DNA of 6,120 bases from Parvularculaceae bacterium. GTDB taxonomy: Bacteria > Pseudomonadota > Alphaproteobacteria > Caulobacterales > Parvularculaceae. This document shows, piece by piece, positions 5,128 to 6,120 of the stretch. The stretch spans positions 1 to 6,120 of the forward strand of contig SHAI01000151.1 of NCBI GenBank assembly GCA_004213235.1, read 5' to 3'. The notes below the pieces were generated by a model. The model made no database searches, was not told where the DNA came from, and worked only from the letters and a program-made list of their open reading frames with translations. The position numbers and the translations under genes were made by a program. The number at the start of each line of letters is the position of its first letter. Position 1 is the stretch's first letter.

Positions 5128-6089
5128 TGCGCGTGAACCTTGTTCCGTTCGGTTTTGCCCTTGGCTGTCTCGCCCTGTTTCAGACGGTGACCGCCGCGCC
5201 CCTGGCGGGCAAGAAATCGACAGCTGACATCATTGCTGAAACCACGGCGGCAGACTGGCGACGTATCGACGCCGACAACACCTTGTATATTGAACTGGAG
5301 GCCGGCCGCGTTGTTGTAGAGCTATTGCCGGAACTGGCACCGGAACACATCAAGCAAATCAGGCTGCTCGCCCGGGAAGGGTTTTATGATGGCTTATCCT
5401 TTTACCGGGTCATAGACGGTTTTGTGGCCCAGGGCGGCGATCCTTTCAGCACCCGCGACATTGGATCAGCCGCGCCGCAACTCTTAGAAGAGTTTGAGAT
5501 CCCCTATAGCAAAGCATGGCAGGTGCGCCGGCATGTGGATGCCGATGGCTATGCGTCAGTTACCGGATGGTTGAAGGGGCATCCAATCGGCATCGCACCG
5601 GAGCGCGGTTTTGCTTGGGGGTTACATTGCACGGGAGCCTTCGCCTTTGGGCGCAATGAGGCACGCAATTCTGCGAGTACGGAGTTTTACATCACACTCC
5701 AGCCGCAGCGTTACCTTGATCGAAATCTCACCGTTTTCGGCCGGGTCATCGATGGGATGACGCATCTTCAGCGCCTGCGACGGGTTGCACCGCCGGAAAC
5801 TCAAAACGACGATGTTGGCGAGGTCATAAAATCGATTCGCATCGCCAGCGAGCTACCGGAAACTGAGCGCACTGATTTTGAAATTCTAGATTCCCGGCGT
5901 GATGCATTTGGCGCTTACGTGGAAGCGCGCCGCAATCGGCCCGAAGCGTTTTTCTATGAACGCCCAAACTTCCTGGACATCTGCCAATTGCCGCCGCCGA
6001 TTCGCCGCATTGCGCCCACGTCTGCGACAAAGGCGGCGAATGCGTCAGATACTGAAGATGGCGCTTTGGAAGCGCAGGATCGTCAGTGA
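5127..6089 (+). CDS. Exported cyclophilin-type peptidyl-prolyl cis-trans isomerase
   Basis: This 320-residue protein catalyses cis-trans isomerisation of prolyl bonds and probably acts in the periplasm. It starts with a Sec signal peptide (MRVNLVPFGF, hydrophobic core, TVTA near 23). The cyclophilin domain runs from about 52 to 240: FYDGLSFYRVIDGFVAQGGDP (86-106) carries the catalytic Arg94 plus Phe99 and Gln102, and STEFYITLQPQRYLDRN (184-200) and VFGRVIDGM (203-211) close the active site. Compared with human CypA, the Trp121 position is Tyr196, as expected for a cyclosporin-weak bacterial type, and Phe113 is Tyr188. About 36 extra residues lie between 107 and 172, rich in aromatics (WQVRRHVD, GYASVTGW). 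About 80 residues follow the domain, ending in a polar, low-complexity tail. The start overlaps the queF stop (TAATG), with GGGGG at 5114-5118 as a possible ribosome-binding site. There is no clear functional link to queF. Confidence 0.92.
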   Translation: MRVNLVPFGFALGCLALFQTVTAAPLAGKKSTADIIAETTAADWRRIDADNTLYIELEAGRVVVELLPELAPEHIKQIRLLAREGFYDGLSFYRVIDGFVAQGGDPFSTRDIGSAAPQLLEEFEIPYSKAWQVRRHVDADGYASVTGWLKGHPIGIAPERGFAWGLHCTGAFAFGRNEARNSASTEFYITLQPQRYLDRNLTVFGRVIDGMTHLQRLRRVAPPETQNDDVGEVIKSIRIASELPETERTDFEILDSRRDAFGAYVEARRNRPEAFFYERPNFLDICQLPPPIRRIAPTSATKAANASDTEDGALEAQDRQ

Positions 6090-6120
6090 CAACATCAAGG
6101 CAAAGGCCATCATCCAGATC
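6086..6120 (+). CDS. Possible start of a third gene in the queF unit (partial)
   Basis: A GTG at 6086 overlaps the isomerase stop in a GTGA arrangement and has AGGA (6076-6079) at 6 nt spacing, the usual geometry for translational coupling. The visible residues, MTTSRQRPSSR, are basic and polar and suggest no family. On the minus strand an open frame entering at 6120 and ending at 6045 competes with it, so the call is uncertain. Confidence 0.25.
   Translation, partial: MTTSRQRPSSR

Overview
The window looks like chromosomal DNA of a Gram-negative, probably marine alphaproteobacterium. This is inferred from gene content (CsgG/CsgF curli secretion proteins, a one-domain QueF, an exported cyclophilin with an insertion) and protein style; no rRNA or other marker gene is present to confirm it.

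Left third (1-2145, minus strand): a curli secretion locus read right to left. A TTGACA promoter and a strong Shine-Dalgarno lead into csgF, then csgG after a 116-bp gap. About 470 bp further on, the first 12 codons of another exported protein run off the left edge; by position it may be a curlin subunit. CsgG would form the outer-membrane secretion channel and CsgF its extracellular partner. No csgE is visible. The CsgG constriction loop lacks the aromatic residues of the E. coli channel.

Middle (2393-4325): a phytanoyl-CoA dioxygenase-family (Fe(II)/2-oxoglutarate) gene on the minus strand, divergent from a TetR-family regulator on the plus strand. Their 88-bp spacer holds a well-formed promoter for the dioxygenase gene, with a perfect palindrome over its predicted transcription start. 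This is a simple arrangement for repression by the neighbouring TetR protein.

Right third (4326-6120, plus strand): a 313-bp region with a 16-bp tandem repeat and a potentially bistable RNA leader precedes queF (last step of preQ1 synthesis, queuosine pathway). queF overlaps by one base an exported cyclophilin-type prolyl isomerase with an unusual insertion and C-terminal tail. A possible third gene starts at the very end.

I see no phage, transposon, CRISPR array, tRNA or rRNA, and no clearly new multigene system. The points most worth checking are the altered CsgG eyelet, three palindromic candidate operators, and the queF leader.
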